Source: Streptococcus mitis (GTDB lineage Bacteria; Bacillota; Bacilli; Lactobacillales; Streptococcaceae). From it: DNA of 64,000 bases. Positions 34,494 through 44,624 of this stretch are shown piece by piece (positions within the stretch are counted from its first letter, which is position 1; each line of letters begins with the position of its first letter). The notes beneath the pieces are model-generated. The model was not told the DNA's origin, ran no database searches, and was given only the letters and a program-made list of their open reading frames with translations. The position numbers and the translations under genes are program-made. The stretch covers positions 124,001 to 188,000 of the forward strand of contig NZ_PKIE01000003.1 in NCBI RefSeq assembly GCF_002860865.1, given 5' to 3'.

Positions 34494-34687
34494 TTTGATT
34501 TCTCCTTTAGGTATTTATATTCGATTCAATCTACTGATTTTCATCAACCATACTAGGATAACACATTTTTTTTGTAAAGTAAAGTTACTTGACAAAAAAA
34601 GATGAAAAAATTAAAAGGTCATCAATTGAATTAATCGAAATTTTCTGAAAATTCAAGAATTTTCTTCTGTTCATTGCCTTTAAAATG

Positions 34688-34696
34688 TGCTATAAT
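34688..34696 (+). promoter_or_regulatory. ilvD promoter, extended -10
   Basis: TGCTATAAT (34688-34696), 28 bp before the ilvD start with GGGAGGG between. The 230-bp gap from rpmF holds only the two divergent promoters. Confidence 0.6.
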
Positions 34697-34723
34697 AGTA
34701 AAAACTGAAATGGGAGGGAACAA

Positions 34724-36427
34724 ATGACTGAATTAGCTAAACGTCATCGCAGTAGCATTTATGATAGTATGGTTAAATCACCAAACCGTGCTATGCTTCG
34801 TGCGACTGGTATGACAGATAAGGACTTTGAAACACCGATTGTGGGAGTGATTTCGACTTGGGCGGAAAATACACCATGTAACATCCACTTGCATGATTTT
34901 GGGAAATTGGCTAAAGAGGGTGTCAAATCTGCAGGCGCTTGGCCTGTGCAGTTTGGGACTATCACTGTAGCGGACGGGATTGCCATGGGAACGCCTGGTA
35001 TGCGTTTCTCTTTGACATCTCGTGATATCATCGCGGACTCCATCGAAGCGGCTATGGGTGGTCACAACGTGGATGCCTTCGTCGCTATCGGTGGCTGTGA
35101 CAAGAACATGCCTGGATCTATGATTGCTATTGCAAATATGGATATTCCAGCTATTTTCGCTTATGGTGGAACCATTGCACCGGGAAATCTTGATGGCAAA
35201 GACATCGACTTGGTTTCTGTTTTTGAGGGTATCGGAAAATGGAACCACGGTGACATGACAGCTGAGGACGTGAAACGTCTTGAATGTAATGCCTGCCCTG
35301 GCCCTGGTGGCTGTGGTGGTATGTACACTGCTAATACCATGGCGACTGCTATCGAAGTTCTCGGTATGAGTTTGCCAGGCTCTTCATCTCACCCAGCTGA
35401 ATCAGCTGACAAGAAAGAAGACATCGAAGCAGCAGGACGTGCTGTTGTTAAGATGTTGGAGCTCGGTCTCAAACCATCAGATATCTTGACTCGTGAAGCC
35501 TTTGAAGATGCTATCACTGTAACTATGGCTCTAGGTGGTTCTACAAACGCCACTCTTCACTTGCTTGCCATTGCCCATGCTGCCAATGTTGACTTGTCAC
35601 TTGAGGACTTTAATACAATCCAAGAACGTGTGCCTCACTTGGCTGACTTGAAACCATCTGGTCAGTATGTCTTCCAAGACCTCTACGAAGTCGGTGGTGT
35701 GCCTGCGGTTATGAGATATCTCTTGGCAAATGGTTTCCTTCATGGAGACCGCATTACATGTACTGGTAAGACTGTTGCTGAGAACTTAGCTGACTTTGCA
35801 GATCTTACACCAGGTCAAAAAGTCATCATGCCACTTGAAAATCCAAAACGTGCAGATGGTCCGCTTATCATCTTGAACGGGAACCTTGCTCCTGACGGTG
35901 CGGTTGCCAAGGTATCAGGTGTTAAAGTGCGTCGTCACGTTGGTCCAGCTAAGGTCTTTGACTCAGAAGAAGATGCTATTCAGGCCGTTCTGACAGATGA
36001 AATCGTTGATGGAGATGTAGTTGTTGTTCGTTTCGTTGGACCTAAAGGTGGTCCTGGTATGCCTGAGATGTTGTCACTTTCATCTATGATTGTTGGTAAA
36101 GGTCAAGGAGACAAGGTTGCCCTCTTGACGGATGGCCGTTTCTCTGGTGGTACTTATGGTCTGGTTGTTGGACATATCGCCCCTGAAGCTCAGGATGGTG
36201 GACCAATTGCCTACCTTCGTACAGGCGATATCGTTACGGTTGACCAAGATACCAAAGAAATTTCCATGGCCGTATCCGAAGAAGAACTTGAAAAACGCAA
36301 GGCAGAAACAACCTTGCCACCACTTTACAGTCGTGGTGTCCTCGGTAAATACGCTCACATCGTATCATCTGCTTCACGCGGAGCCGTGACAGACTTCTGG
36401 AATATGGACAAGTCAGGTAAAAAATAA
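34724..36427 (+). CDS. ilvD: Dihydroxy-acid dehydratase
   Basis: 567 residues, normal length. The iron-sulfur Cys motifs GGCDKNMPG (about 124-132) and [19 protein letters not shown] (about 190-210) are intact. The enzyme dehydrates 2,3-dihydroxy acids to 2-keto acids in isoleucine and valine synthesis. It stands alone here, away from other ilv genes, and its 3' end is followed by a RUP element and a terminator. Confidence 0.98.
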   Translation: MTELAKRHRSSIYDSMVKSPNRAMLRATGMTDKDFETPIVGVISTWAENTPCNIHLHDFGKLAKEGVKSAGAWPVQFGTITVADGIAMGTPGMRFSLTSRDIIADSIEAAMGGHNVDAFVAIGGCDKNMPGSMIAIANMDIPAIFAYGGTIAPGNLDGKDIDLVSVFEGIGKWNHGDMTAEDVKRLECNACPGPGGCGGMYTANTMATAIEVLGMSLPGSSSHPAESADKKEDIEAAGRAVVKMLELGLKPSDILTREAFEDAITVTMALGGSTNATLHLLAIAHAANVDLSLEDFNTIQERVPHLADLKPSGQYVFQDLYEVGGVPAVMRYLLANGFLHGDRITCTGKTVAENLADFADLTPGQKVIMPLENPKRADGPLIILNGNLAPDGAVAKVSGVKVRRHVGPAKVFDSEEDAIQAVLTDEIVDGDVVVVRFVGPKGGPGMPEMLSLSSMIVGKGQGDKVALLTDGRFSGGTYGLVVGHIAPEAQDGGPIAYLRTGDIVTVDQDTKEISMAVSEEELEKRKAETTLPPLYSRGVLGKYAHIVSSASRGAVTDFWNMDKSGKK

Positions 36428-36431
36428 ACTC

Positions 36432-36582
36432 ATACTCTTCGAAAATCTCTTCAAACCACGTTAACGTCGCCTTGCTGTAGGTATGGTTACTGACTTCGTC
36501 AGTTCTATCTACAACCTCAAAACACTGTTTTGAGCAACCTGCGGCTAGTTTCCTAGTTTGCTCTTTGATTTTCATTGAGTAT
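36432..36582 (+). repeat. RUP-type small repeat, copy 1
   Basis: Begins ATACTCTTCGAAAATCTCTT and ends TTTTCATTGAGTAT, with the common CCTGCGGCTAGTTTCCTAG core. 151 bp, the longest of four copies in the window. Confidence 0.85.
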
Positions 36583-36583
36583 C

Positions 36584-36615
36584 AAAAAGCAAGCCAACTT
36601 CGGCTTGCTTTTTTT
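36584..36615. terminator. Bidirectional terminator between ilvD and the DUF59 gene
   Basis: AAAAAGCAAGCC/GGCTTGCTTTTT around AACTTC, immediately after the RUP element. Confidence 0.9.
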
Positions 36616-36639
36616 CATCTTCAAAAGTTATTTGCTTGC

Positions 36640-36981
36640 TTAACGAGGTGGTAGTCCAAGGGCAATACGGCCGTAGCGACTGATTCGTGTAATCTTCCAG
36701 GCAGGCGACCAGGTAACTTCAACCTTGACATCTTCGATCCCCTCGATTTGTTTCAGACCTGCGACGATTTCAATAGGCAGGCTTTCGGCACAATCGCAGG
36801 CAGTGTCGGTGAAGGTCATGACAATCTTGCAGAGGCCCGTTTCATCCAGATTGATTTCATAAATCAACCCTAGATTGTAAACATCCAATTCCACATCTGT
36901 ATCAAAAACCTTCTCTAGTTTTTCGATAATTTGGTCTTGCAAGGCCAAAGCGCGGTCATTGATTTTGATATCGTCTCTCAT
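36640..36981 (-). CDS. MIP18/PaaD-like (DUF59) iron-sulfur assembly protein
   Basis: 113 residues. The DUF59 pattern is clear: an N-terminal helix, DVELDVYNLGLIYEINLDE, TFTDTACDCAESLPIEI with the conserved Cys, and VEVTWSPAW near the end. Related proteins (SufT, PaaD) help place iron-sulfur clusters. It is convergent with ilvD, an Fe-S enzyme, though no direct link is shown. Divergent from the Rgg-type regulator. Confidence 0.88.
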   Translation of the reverse strand: MRDDIKINDRALALQDQIIEKLEKVFDTDVELDVYNLGLIYEINLDETGLCKIVMTFTDTACDCAESLPIEIVAGLKQIEGIEDVKVEVTWSPAWKITRISRYGRIALGLPPR

Positions 36982-37104
36982 TACAGTCCCTCCACGTGAT
37001 AAATATCCTCTATTTTCTCATAATTCTGACAATTTGGCAAGTTTTTGATGAATTTTCTGAAAAATATGATAAAATGAAGAAAATACTGAATCAAGGGGAA
37101 GCCT

Positions 37105-37956
37105 ATGGAGCAGATTGGAAAAGTCTTTAGACAATTACGAGAGTCAAGAAATATCTCACTGAGACAAGCAACTGGGGGACAATTTTCGCCGTCTATGTTA
37201 TCTCGCTTTGAAACAGGTCAGAGTGAGCTATCGGTGGAAAAGTTTCTATTTGCCCTAGAAAATATATCTGCCAGTGTAGAGGAAATCCTCTTTCTGGCGA
37301 GAGGTTTTCAGTATGATACAGATTCTGAGTTGAGAAAAGAAATCATAGATGTCTTGGATCCAAAGAATATAGCTCCGCTTGAGGACTTGTATCGCAGGGA
37401 GTATCAAAAGCATGCCCATTCTCAAAACAAACAGAAACATATTCTAAATGCCATTCTTATCAAGTCTTATATGAAGAGCATGGATGAAAGGGTAGAGTTA
37501 ACGGCAGAGGAGGGGAAAGTCCTTCATGATTATTTGTTTTCTACCGAGATCTGGGGAATCTATGAACTCAATTTATTTTCAGTCAGTTCTCCCTTTTTAT
37601 CAGTTCCTCTTTTTACCAGATATGTACGAGAAATGGTCCGCAAATCTGATTTTCTAATGGAAGTGTCTGGCAATCGAAACCTGTTTCACACTATACTATT
37701 GAATGGCTTTTTAGCTAGCATTGAGTGTGAAGAATTTACCAATGCCTCTTATTTTAAACGTGTCATCGAAGAGCATTTCTACAATGAAAATGAAACCTAT
37801 TTCCGAGTTGTCTATTTGTGGGCGGAAGGTCTCCTTGATAGCAAGCAAGGTAGAGTCAAGGAAGGCCAGAAAAAAATGGAAGATGCTGTTCGTATTTTTG
37901 AGATGCTTGGCTGTAACAAATCTGCCGAATACTATAGAAATACGACTGATTGTTGA
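37105..37956 (+). CDS. Rgg/MutR-family transcriptional regulator
   Basis: 283 residues. An N-terminal helix-turn-helix (about 6-60, GKVFRQLRESRNISLRQATG) is followed by a helical repeat region typical of Rgg proteins, which sense short peptides. No short hydrophobic peptide gene is evident next to it, so the signal is unknown. The MFS transporter gene follows on the same strand after 200 bp and is a likely target. AAGGGGAAG precedes the start. Confidence 0.88.
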   Translation: MEQIGKVFRQLRESRNISLRQATGGQFSPSMLSRFETGQSELSVEKFLFALENISASVEEILFLARGFQYDTDSELRKEIIDVLDPKNIAPLEDLYRREYQKHAHSQNKQKHILNAILIKSYMKSMDERVELTAEEGKVLHDYLFSTEIWGIYELNLFSVSSPFLSVPLFTRYVREMVRKSDFLMEVSGNRNLFHTILLNGFLASIECEEFTNASYFKRVIEEHFYNENETYFRVVYLWAEGLLDSKQGRVKEGQKKMEDAVRIFEMLGCNKSAEYYRNTTDC

Positions 37957-38155
37957 ATATCTGCAAACTAAGAAAATTATTTGAAATTTTAAGCGATAGA
38001 ACTGTTGGGCTCTCTCGTGCCACTAGAGAAATTCTATTGTTTCTTTTTGCTCATTTCATTTGTTGCATATATTCAAAAGTTTTTCTCTAGAATTTCTAAG
38101 TGCTATACTATAGTCATACTTCACATAAAACTTCTAACAAGAAGGGAGATTACCT

Positions 38156-39403
38156 ATGAAACTATTGTTTAGGAATCAAGCTTATCGCCTCTTGACTTTG
38201 TCACGCTTCTTCAATGCTTTTGGTGCTTCAATTTTCAATCTGGTCTTTATCGTCTATGCATCGACCCTGCCACAAGCCTCGTTTGCGGTTGCTATGGCGA
38301 ATATTGTCATGCTTCTTCCTACTCTCTTTACAGTTTTTGTAGGGATTCGGGCAGATTACACGAGGGACAAGGTCAAATGGATGATCTATAGCGGTTTGTT
38401 TCAGGCGGTTTTATTTTTTCTAGCAGCCCTAGTTGTCCAGCAAGCTAGTCTCTTTGCCTTTTCTAGCCTGTGCTTAATCAATGTCATTAGTGATGTGATT
38501 AGTGATTTTGCAGGTGGCTTGCGCATGCCTCTTATTAAGGAAAAAGTAGCTGAAGACGATCTGATGGAAGCTTACTCTTTTTCACAGTTCATCACCTATA
38601 TTTCAGCTATTGGTGGTCAAGCTTTCGGAGTCTGGCTCTTAGGCCTATCGGTCAACAATTTTTCCCTCGTTGCGGGAATCAATGCCTGTTTTTTCCTCGT
38701 ATCAGCCTTTATTCTCTTTTTAGGAAAAAGCAAATTGAGCCTGTCAATGTCATCTGCTGATGGTGAAATCCTAAAGAATGAGAAGCTTCCTATCAAAGAC
38801 CAGTTCCTAACGATTTATCGAAATTTGCGTCTTGTTTTTCTTAAAAGTGGACAGAAAAACTTTGGTTTTATGCTCTTTGCTGTCTTGCTTATCAATGCCT
38901 TGGGTGGCGCTTTGGGTGGAATTTATAATATCTTCTTTTTGAGCCATTCTCTCTTGAATTTTTCTTACACAGAGGCACTATTTATCAATCAAGTCGGTGT
39001 CTTAGTAGCAGTCATCATCAGTAGCCTTACGGGCAATGATTATTTTGGGAAGCAGTCCTTGCCTAGATTGATGATGTGGGTGACCGTAGGACTCAGTCTA
39101 GTTGGTCTAGCTAATTTATTCAATCAAGTCGTACTTGGTTTACTATTTCTCTGTTCAACTCTGTATGTGTCTGGTAAAGTTCAACCAAAGATTAGTGCCA
39201 TGCTCATGAAAAATCTAGCTCCAGAGGTTCTGGCTCGTACCAGTAATTTTTTAGGTCTCTTGTTTACCTTGTCCATACCTGTGGGAACAGCTTGTTTTTC
39301 ACTTATAGCTGTATGGAATATACAGTTGACTTGGATGCTATTTGTTGGTCTTTCCTTGCTAGCTATTCTTTTGACAGTTATTAATCTTAAAAATGATATT
39401 TAA
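38156..39403 (+). CDS. MFS transporter
   Basis: 415 residues with about 12 hydrophobic segments and the typical N-terminal RLLTLSRFFNAFGASIFNLV. The substrate cannot be told from sequence; position behind an Rgg regulator suggests controlled export. AAGAAGGGAGA precedes the ATG, and TGCTATACT (extended -10) lies about 60 bp upstream. The gap to the regulator also holds GAAATTCTA and TAGAATTTC half-sites, a possible operator. Confidence 0.85.
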   Translation: MKLLFRNQAYRLLTLSRFFNAFGASIFNLVFIVYASTLPQASFAVAMANIVMLLPTLFTVFVGIRADYTRDKVKWMIYSGLFQAVLFFLAALVVQQASLFAFSSLCLINVISDVISDFAGGLRMPLIKEKVAEDDLMEAYSFSQFITYISAIGGQAFGVWLLGLSVNNFSLVAGINACFFLVSAFILFLGKSKLSLSMSSADGEILKNEKLPIKDQFLTIYRNLRLVFLKSGQKNFGFMLFAVLLINALGGALGGIYNIFFLSHSLLNFSYTEALFINQVGVLVAVIISSLTGNDYFGKQSLPRLMMWVTVGLSLVGLANLFNQVVLGLLFLCSTLYVSGKVQPKISAMLMKNLAPEVLARTSNFLGLLFTLSIPVGTACFSLIAVWNIQLTWMLFVGLSLLAILLTVINLKNDI

Positions 39404-39480
39404 ATCCTAATTTTTTTCTCACTGTTTTAATCCCTCTATTTATGGTAAAATAAGACTATTAAGTTTAAAGAGGATTCCCT

Positions 39481-40761
39481 ATGAAATTACAAAAACCAAA
39501 AGGAACGCAGGATATTTTACCTGCTGAGTCTGCCAAGTGGCAGTACGTTGAGGGCTTTGCCCGTGAAATTTTCAAGCTCTATAACTATGCAGAAGTGCGC
39601 ACGCCTATTTTTGAGCACTACGAGGTTATCAGTCGCTCTGTCGGAGATACAACGGATATCGTAACTAAGGAAATGTATGACTTCTACGATAAGGGTGACC
39701 GCCATATTACCCTCCGTCCAGAAGGAACAGCGCCAGTTGTCCGTTCCTATGTGGAAAATAAACTCTTCGCGCCAGAAGTGCAAAAGCCAAGTAAGTTCTA
39801 CTACATGGGCCCAATGTTCCGCTATGAGCGTCCACAGGCAGGGCGTTTGCGCCAATTCCACCAGATTGGTGTTGAGTGTTTTGGCTCTAGCAATCCAGCT
39901 ACCGATGTGGAAACAATCGCTATGGCAGCCCATTTCTTGAAAGAAATCGGAATCCAAGGTGTCAAATTGCACCTCAACACTCTTGGAAATCCTGAGAGTC
40001 GTGCGGCCTACCGTCAAGCCTTGATTGACTATTTGACACCGCTCAAGGAGACCTTGTCTAAGGATAGCCAGCGTCGCTTGGAGGAAAATCCTCTTCGTGT
40101 CTTGGACTCTAAGGAGAAAGAAGACAAGGTAGCAGTAGAGAATGCGCCTTCTATCTTGGACTTCCTTGATGAAGAAAGCCAAGCTCATTTTGATGTTGTG
40201 CGTCAGATGTTGGAGAATCTTGGAGTAGATTATATCATCGATACCAATATGGTGCGTGGTCTGGACTACTACAACCACACCATTTTCGAGTTTATCACTG
40301 AGATTGAGGGCAATGACCTGACAGTCTGTGCAGGTGGTCGTTACGATGGTTTGGTTGCTTACTTTGGTGGCCCTGAAACTGCTGGATTTGGTTTTGGACT
40401 TGGTGTAGAGCGCCTGCTTCTCATTCTTGAGAAGCAAGGTGTGTCCCTTCCTATTGAAAATGCCCTAGATGTTTATATCGCAGTCTTGGGCGAAGGAGCA
40501 AATGTCAAGGCCTTGGAATTAGTACAGGCTCTTCGCCAACAAGGATTCAAAGCAGAGCGTGATTACCTCAACCGTAAGCTCAAAGCTCAGTTCAAGTCAG
40601 CCGATGTCTTTACGGCTAGGACCCTCATCACCCTAGGAGAGAGCGAAGTCGAAAGTGGACAAGTGACGGTCAAGAACAACCAAACCCGAGAAGAAGTGCA
40701 AGTGTCACTTGAGACAATCAGCCAAAACTTCTCAGAAATCTTTGAAAAACTAGGATTTTAA
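39481..40761 (+). CDS. hisS: Histidyl-tRNA synthetase
   Basis: 426 residues, normal for bacterial HisRS. Class II motif 2 [17 protein letters not shown] and motif 3 [13 protein letters not shown] are intact, as is [11 protein letters not shown], the histidine-specific loop. The C-terminal anticodon-binding domain begins about 330. AAAGAGGATTCCCT precedes the ATG. No T-box leader is seen upstream. Confidence 0.98.
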   Translation: MKLQKPKGTQDILPAESAKWQYVEGFAREIFKLYNYAEVRTPIFEHYEVISRSVGDTTDIVTKEMYDFYDKGDRHITLRPEGTAPVVRSYVENKLFAPEVQKPSKFYYMGPMFRYERPQAGRLRQFHQIGVECFGSSNPATDVETIAMAAHFLKEIGIQGVKLHLNTLGNPESRAAYRQALIDYLTPLKETLSKDSQRRLEENPLRVLDSKEKEDKVAVENAPSILDFLDEESQAHFDVVRQMLENLGVDYIIDTNMVRGLDYYNHTIFEFITEIEGNDLTVCAGGRYDGLVAYFGGPETAGFGFGLGVERLLLILEKQGVSLPIENALDVYIAVLGEGANVKALELVQALRQQGFKAERDYLNRKLKAQFKSADVFTARTLITLGESEVESGQVTVKNNQTREEVQVSLETISQNFSEIFEKLGF

Positions 40762-40774
40762 TGATAGATAAACC

Positions 40775-40805
40775 GGTCAGGAACCTACCCCTGACCTTTT
40801 TCTTT
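40775..40805 (+). terminator. hisS terminator
   Basis: GGTCAGG/CCTGACC stem with 8-nt loop followed by a T-run. Confidence 0.85.
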
Positions 40806-40829
40806 TGCAAAATGACAAAAATCATAAAC

Positions 40830-40874
40830 TTTTTGACAAATATGCTTGTCAAAAAGAAAAAGATGTGTTACAAT
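40830..40874 (+). promoter_or_regulatory. Promoter with palindromic operator for the XRE/ABC cassette
   Basis: TTGTCA (40846-40851), 17-bp spacer, TACAAT (40869-40874) with TG at 40866-40867. The -35 box lies in the right arm of a perfect 10-bp inverted repeat, TTTTTGACAA/TTGTCAAAAA (40830-40855, 6-nt centre). Confidence 0.7.
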
Positions 40875-40904
40875 GTAAGCAAGTTAAGAGAAAAGGAGAA
40901 AGGA

Positions 40905-41108
40905 ATGCTTAAAAATCGTCTAAAAGAGCTTCGGGCTCGCGATGGTCTCAATCAAACCGAACTGGCTAAGCTAGCAGGGGTTTCCAGACAGACCATTAGC
41001 CTACTAGAACGGGATGAGTACACCCCATCCATTATCATTGCCCTGAAAATATCTCAGATTTTCAACGAAACAGTCGAATCGGTATTTCGCTTGGAGGAGG
41101 ACGAGTGA
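40905..41108 (+). CDS. Short XRE-family regulator
   Basis: 67 residues from the ATG at 40905, which has AAAGGAGAAAGG upstream and lies downstream of the promoter at 40846. The frame is open back to 40761, but that would start before the promoter and read through the hisS terminator. Almost the whole protein is one helix-turn-helix: LNQTELAKLAGVSRQTISLL. It heads a tightly packed cassette of two membrane proteins, an ABC-2 type transporter and a CPBP protease, and probably autoregulates through the palindrome overlapping the promoter. Confidence 0.9.
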   Translation: MLKNRLKELRARDGLNQTELAKLAGVSRQTISLLERDEYTPSIIIALKISQIFNETVESVFRLEEDE

Positions 41109-41305
41109 TGAACAAGTATAAAGTAATCTATTATGTAGTTGCCATAGCTTTATTAGTCAGCGTATTTCTATTGATTGGGATGGACTTAGGATGGTTTAAT
41201 CCCTATCAGAGTAACCAATTTATTTGGGTCTACTTTGCTCTTATCCCAGTCGTTGACTGGATTGAAAAGAAAGCAAACAATCTAGCAAGTGAAAAAGGAG
41301 AATGA
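41108..41305 (+). CDS. Small membrane protein of the XRE/ABC cassette
   Basis: 65 residues from the ATG at 41108, which shares one base with the previous stop and has GGAGGAGG upstream. Two membrane segments (about 6-26 and 36-52). Function unknown; probably co-transcribed with the regulator and the next gene. Confidence 0.75.
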   Translation: MNKYKVIYYVVAIALLVSVFLLIGMDLGWFNPYQSNQFIWVYFALIPVVDWIEKKANNLASEKGE

Positions 41306-41307
41306 AT

Positions 41308-42048
41308 ATGAAAAAGAAAAAGAAAGGTGTCTTGTTATTTTTAATGTCTATTGTCTTGGGAGGTTTCTTGTACATATTTGTAGATATGTTGAAGGCTGGT
41401 GCCGAATCCCACGAAATTATTTTAGATGTAAAAATCTTGATACCATGGATATCAGCTATTTGTTTAGTATTAGGTTTCATTAGCATTCTTTTGACGTTCA
41501 ATTTCTTAAAGAAAAGCAGAAAATTTCACTCCTTGTATCAAGAGGAAATGGATGATGATCTGAATGAAACCTATTATGTGCAGATGTATCGGAATCTCGA
41601 GTTTGGAACTATTGCTTTTAATAGTGCAAGCGTAGCGATTTTATTGGCTCTTTTCATCTCAGGTAGTGAAGCATTTGTACTAAATAGAAGCCATCTAACC
41701 TTATCTCTTTCTTTTTTGGGATTAGTGCTGATTTTCAGTGTTCAAAAATATCTTTTTAAGACCATTGCGATTGTTCGTCAGTTTGATTTGGCATTTTTCT
41801 CTACACCAAAGGATGTCATGGACTTTATCAATTCTTACGATGAAGGGGAGCGCCAGGCTAATTTGGAACAGAGTTTTCGAATTTTATTCCAATTAAACCA
41901 GTATGTCTTGCCAGGTTTGTATATTTTGATTGATCTCTTTTCCTTACTGACAGGAGAGATTCAGTTACTAGCCTTCTTGCTTGTAGGAGCTATCCATATT
42001 TATATCAATGTGATGCAGTTACCTATGGTAAAACGTTATTTCAAATAA
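41308..42048 (+). CDS. DUF3169-family membrane protein
   Basis: 246 residues from the ATG at 41308; the ATG at 41302 is too close to GGAG to be used. About six membrane segments in three pairs, with a short charged loop (QEEMDDDLNETYYVQMYRN). DUF3169 proteins are typically found beside XRE regulators and ABC exporters, as here. Role unknown, possibly an immunity or accessory protein. Confidence 0.8.
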   Translation: MKKKKKGVLLFLMSIVLGGFLYIFVDMLKAGAESHEIILDVKILIPWISAICLVLGFISILLTFNFLKKSRKFHSLYQEEMDDDLNETYYVQMYRNLEFGTIAFNSASVAILLALFISGSEAFVLNRSHLTLSLSFLGLVLIFSVQKYLFKTIAIVRQFDLAFFSTPKDVMDFINSYDEGERQANLEQSFRILFQLNQYVLPGLYILIDLFSLLTGEIQLLAFLLVGAIHIYINVMQLPMVKRYFK

Positions 42049-42058
42049 AGGAGTTTCT

Positions 42059-42883
42059 ATGATTCGTGTTGAAAATGTAAGCAAAAGTTTTGGGAGCAAA
42101 AAAGCTCTTCATCAGATTTCTTTTGAGATTAAGGAAGGTGAAATCTTTGGTTTTCTTGGACCTTCTGGCTCAGGTAAAACAACCATGATCAATGTCTTAA
42201 CAGGTCAGTTGGCTGCAGATCAAGGTAAAACAGTTTTGTTAGGCAAGAATTCTCAAGATTTAACCTCAAAGGATTTGGAACAAATTGGTATAGTTAGTGA
42301 TGGCAGTGGTTTTTATGAAAAGATGAGTCTTTACAAAAATCTTCTCATCTATGCTAAGCTATATGGTCTCAAGTCAGATAGAGTAGTTCAGGTGCTTCAA
42401 CAGGTTGGATTGGCAGATGCTAAAGATATTATCGCAGAAAAGTTATCTACTGGAATGAAACAACGAATGTTCTTGGCCCGTGCCCTTCTGAATGCTCCTA
42501 AGATTCTCTTTCTAGATGAGCCAACTAGTGGCTTAGATCCTACAACATCTAAGATGATTCATACCCTACTTCAAGAATTAAAGCATGCGGGGACAACTAT
42601 CTTTCTGACCACGCATGATATGAATGAAGCAACTCTGCTTTGTGATCGCTTATCTCTTTTAAATAAGGGTAACTTAATAGAGTATGGAAGTCCGCAAGAT
42701 ATCATCCAGAAGTACCATGTGGATAAGAAAGTACATGTGGTTTATAACGATGGACGAGAACAGATAGTTCCATTTGAAGAATTGCCACATTTAGACACGA
42801 CAGATTTGATGGTGGTTCACTCTTGTGAGCCAACACTAGAAGAAATCTTTATCAGATTGACAGGAGAAAAGTTAGATGTTTAG
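42059..42883 (+). CDS. ABC transporter ATP-binding protein
   Basis: 274 residues. Walker A GPSGSGKTT (about 36-44), signature LSTGMKQRM, Walker B ILFLDEPTSGLD and the H-loop TTHD are present. The C-terminal extension of about 70 residues is typical of ABC-2 type exporters. It overlaps the permease gene by 8 bp. The substrate is unknown; a peptide or antimicrobial efflux role fits the CPBP neighbour. Confidence 0.93.
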   Translation: MIRVENVSKSFGSKKALHQISFEIKEGEIFGFLGPSGSGKTTMINVLTGQLAADQGKTVLLGKNSQDLTSKDLEQIGIVSDGSGFYEKMSLYKNLLIYAKLYGLKSDRVVQVLQQVGLADAKDIIAEKLSTGMKQRMFLARALLNAPKILFLDEPTSGLDPTTSKMIHTLLQELKHAGTTIFLTTHDMNEATLLCDRLSLLNKGNLIEYGSPQDIIQKYHVDKKVHVVYNDGREQIVPFEELPHLDTTDLMVVHSCEPTLEEIFIRLTGEKLDV

Positions 42884-43574
42884 AAAATTAAATGCCCTAC
42901 TATGGTTAAGAGTACAAGTTCTTATTAGCAATTCAAGTTTGTTAGCAACTTTATTGATGCCTTTTGGTATTGCTGTTCTATATAATGAATTCATGAATAA
43001 GAATGGAGAATTGAGTATGTTGCTCCTCTCTACGAGTTTGACCATGGTCTTGAGTATGGGAAGTGGTTATATGGTATCGATTATGATGGCAGAAGATAAG
43101 GAAAAGCGCAATCTTAAATCACTCATTCTAAGTGGTGTGACAGCAACAGAATATACTCTTAGTATGCTTGTTCTCCCTATTCTGATAATGTTACTTGCTA
43201 TGATTGTACTTCCCATCTATCTTAAAGTAGATATATCTGGTTATTTATTTGCCTACGTTATCTATTTGCTCCTAGCAACGATTAGTATTATTTTTCTCAA
43301 CCTTCTAATCGGTGCGGTGTCAGATACTCAATCTAAAGCGCAAGTTTATAGTATCTTCCCTATGTTAATTGTCTCTTTTTTACCTATGATTGCTCTTCAA
43401 AATGATACGGCTCAGAAAGTGTTGGATTACTCGTTCGTCGGTCCTATTGTAAATCTTTTAAATAAAAAAGGTGGGGAAATATCCTTTTCTAATATCGGCA
43501 TGTTACTTGCCTGGGTACTTGTGTTAGGGATAGCAAACCTCTTTGTATTGAAAAACAGCTATAAAGCAAGATAG
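42876..43574 (+). CDS. ABC-2 type permease
   Basis: 232 residues, about six membrane segments, overlapping the ATPase gene by 8 bp. The MAEDKEKRNLKSLILSG motif after the second segment is the classic ABC-2 coupling helix. It forms the membrane part of the exporter. Confidence 0.88.
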   Translation: MFRKLNALLWLRVQVLISNSSLLATLLMPFGIAVLYNEFMNKNGELSMLLLSTSLTMVLSMGSGYMVSIMMAEDKEKRNLKSLILSGVTATEYTLSMLVLPILIMLLAMIVLPIYLKVDISGYLFAYVIYLLLATISIIFLNLLIGAVSDTQSKAQVYSIFPMLIVSFLPMIALQNDTAQKVLDYSFVGPIVNLLNKKGGEISFSNIGMLLAWVLVLGIANLFVLKNSYKAR

Positions 43575-43583
43575 GAGACCTTT

Positions 43584-44222
43584 ATGAAATTACTTAAAAA
43601 CCTCGGCTGGTTTCTTCTAGCCCTTCTATCCTTTTTCTTTATCTATAGCTTCATTCAGGGGCTCGCGACTGCTTCGCTTGCCTTAGGCGCTTCCCCCTAT
43701 GCTGTTACCTTGCTCTATGTGGCCTTGGCTGGAGTATACGTGTACGGCATTTACAAATGGTATCAGAAAGCTCCTGTTCATATTGAGAAGAGTGGCTTTA
43801 ACCGATTTATTTGGCTCCCTGCCTTGGTTTGGTTCTTATCTCTGGTTGTCCAGTTTTTCTTGCCAGATGATCCTTCAGTAAATCAACAAATAGCGACAGA
43901 CTTGACCTTGTCTCAACCACTTTTCTCATTCTTTGCTGTCGTTATTTTTGCTCCTTTGACGGAAGAACTCCTCTTTAGAGGAATGCTGGCACGCTATCTC
44001 TTCCCTAAGCAGGACAAGAGCAAACAGGTTCTGTTTCTTCTGGTATCCAGTGTTTTGTTTGCTTTGATTCATTTCCCAGGTGATGTGCAACAATTTTTAG
44101 TTTATACTAGTCTTGGTTTTAGCTTGGGCTTGGCTTATATTAGCAGAAAAGGTCTGGTCTACAGTATTTCTCTCCACGCTTTGAATAATTTAGTCAGCTT
44201 TTTGATGATTCTCATGCTATAA
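43584..44222 (+). CDS. CPBP-family intramembrane metalloprotease
   Basis: 212 residues, about seven membrane segments. The Abi/CPBP motifs are intact: PLTEELLFRGML (EExxxR), FALIHFP and HALNN. Members act as intramembrane proteases; in streptococci some protect against or mature bacteriocin-like peptides. It starts 9 bp after the permease stop, so it belongs to the same operon. Confidence 0.88.
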   Translation: MKLLKNLGWFLLALLSFFFIYSFIQGLATASLALGASPYAVTLLYVALAGVYVYGIYKWYQKAPVHIEKSGFNRFIWLPALVWFLSLVVQFFLPDDPSVNQQIATDLTLSQPLFSFFAVVIFAPLTEELLFRGMLARYLFPKQDKSKQVLFLLVSSVLFALIHFPGDVQQFLVYTSLGFSLGLAYISRKGLVYSISLHALNNLVSFLMILML

Positions 44223-44239
44223 TAGAGTCAGGAGGTCAC

Positions 44240-44470
44240 ATGAAACGAGTAATTTTATTAGCAGTGATTCAAGCAGTTGTTCTATTTTTCATCATTGGGG
44301 CGCTAGCTTATGCCTTTAAGGGCGATTTCTTCTACAACTATCTAGCAGTTGTCTTTGCCCCTATTGCAGGTGTCTTGCGCTTTGGGACAGCTTACACGAC
44401 GGAAATCGTCTTGCCTCGAAAGGCAGCTGAAATCGCTGAAAAGCGCAAAGCAGGCAACAATTCAAAATAA
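44240..44470 (+). CDS. Small membrane protein, unknown function
   Basis: 76 residues, two membrane segments and a basic C-terminus (KAAEIAEKRKAGNNSK). AGGAGGTCAC precedes the ATG. It is the last gene of the XRE/ABC cassette, followed by a terminator. Confidence 0.75.
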   Translation: MKRVILLAVIQAVVLFFIIGALAYAFKGDFFYNYLAVVFAPIAGVLRFGTAYTTEIVLPRKAAEIAEKRKAGNNSK

Positions 44471-44475
44471 AAGAG

Positions 44476-44499
44476 TCCGATGAAGTTCATCGGATTTTT
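44476..44499 (+). terminator. Terminator after the ABC cassette
   Basis: TCCGATGA/TCATCGGA, perfect 8-bp stem with AGT loop and TTTTT tail. Confidence 0.88.
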
Positions 44500-44624
44500 G
44501 TATGGGCGCTAATTTTTAGGGACTTTACCTGATTTTTAAAGACTGACAAACTTTTCTGCTGATTTTCATGAAGAGCCTGCGCTTTTATGGTAAAATAGTA
44601 ACAGAATAAAAGAGGAGAGAAAAC

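Noticed and set aside
37957..38155. Short hydrophobic pheromone gene beside the Rgg regulator
   Set aside because: No ATG-started short hydrophobic frame with a ribosome binding site was found.
39517..40437. 306-codon minus-strand frame
   Set aside because: Lies wholly inside hisS on the opposite strand; explained by codon bias.
40761..40904. 48-codon N-terminal extension of the XRE regulator
   Set aside because: Would start on the hisS stop and cross its terminator and the regulator's own promoter.
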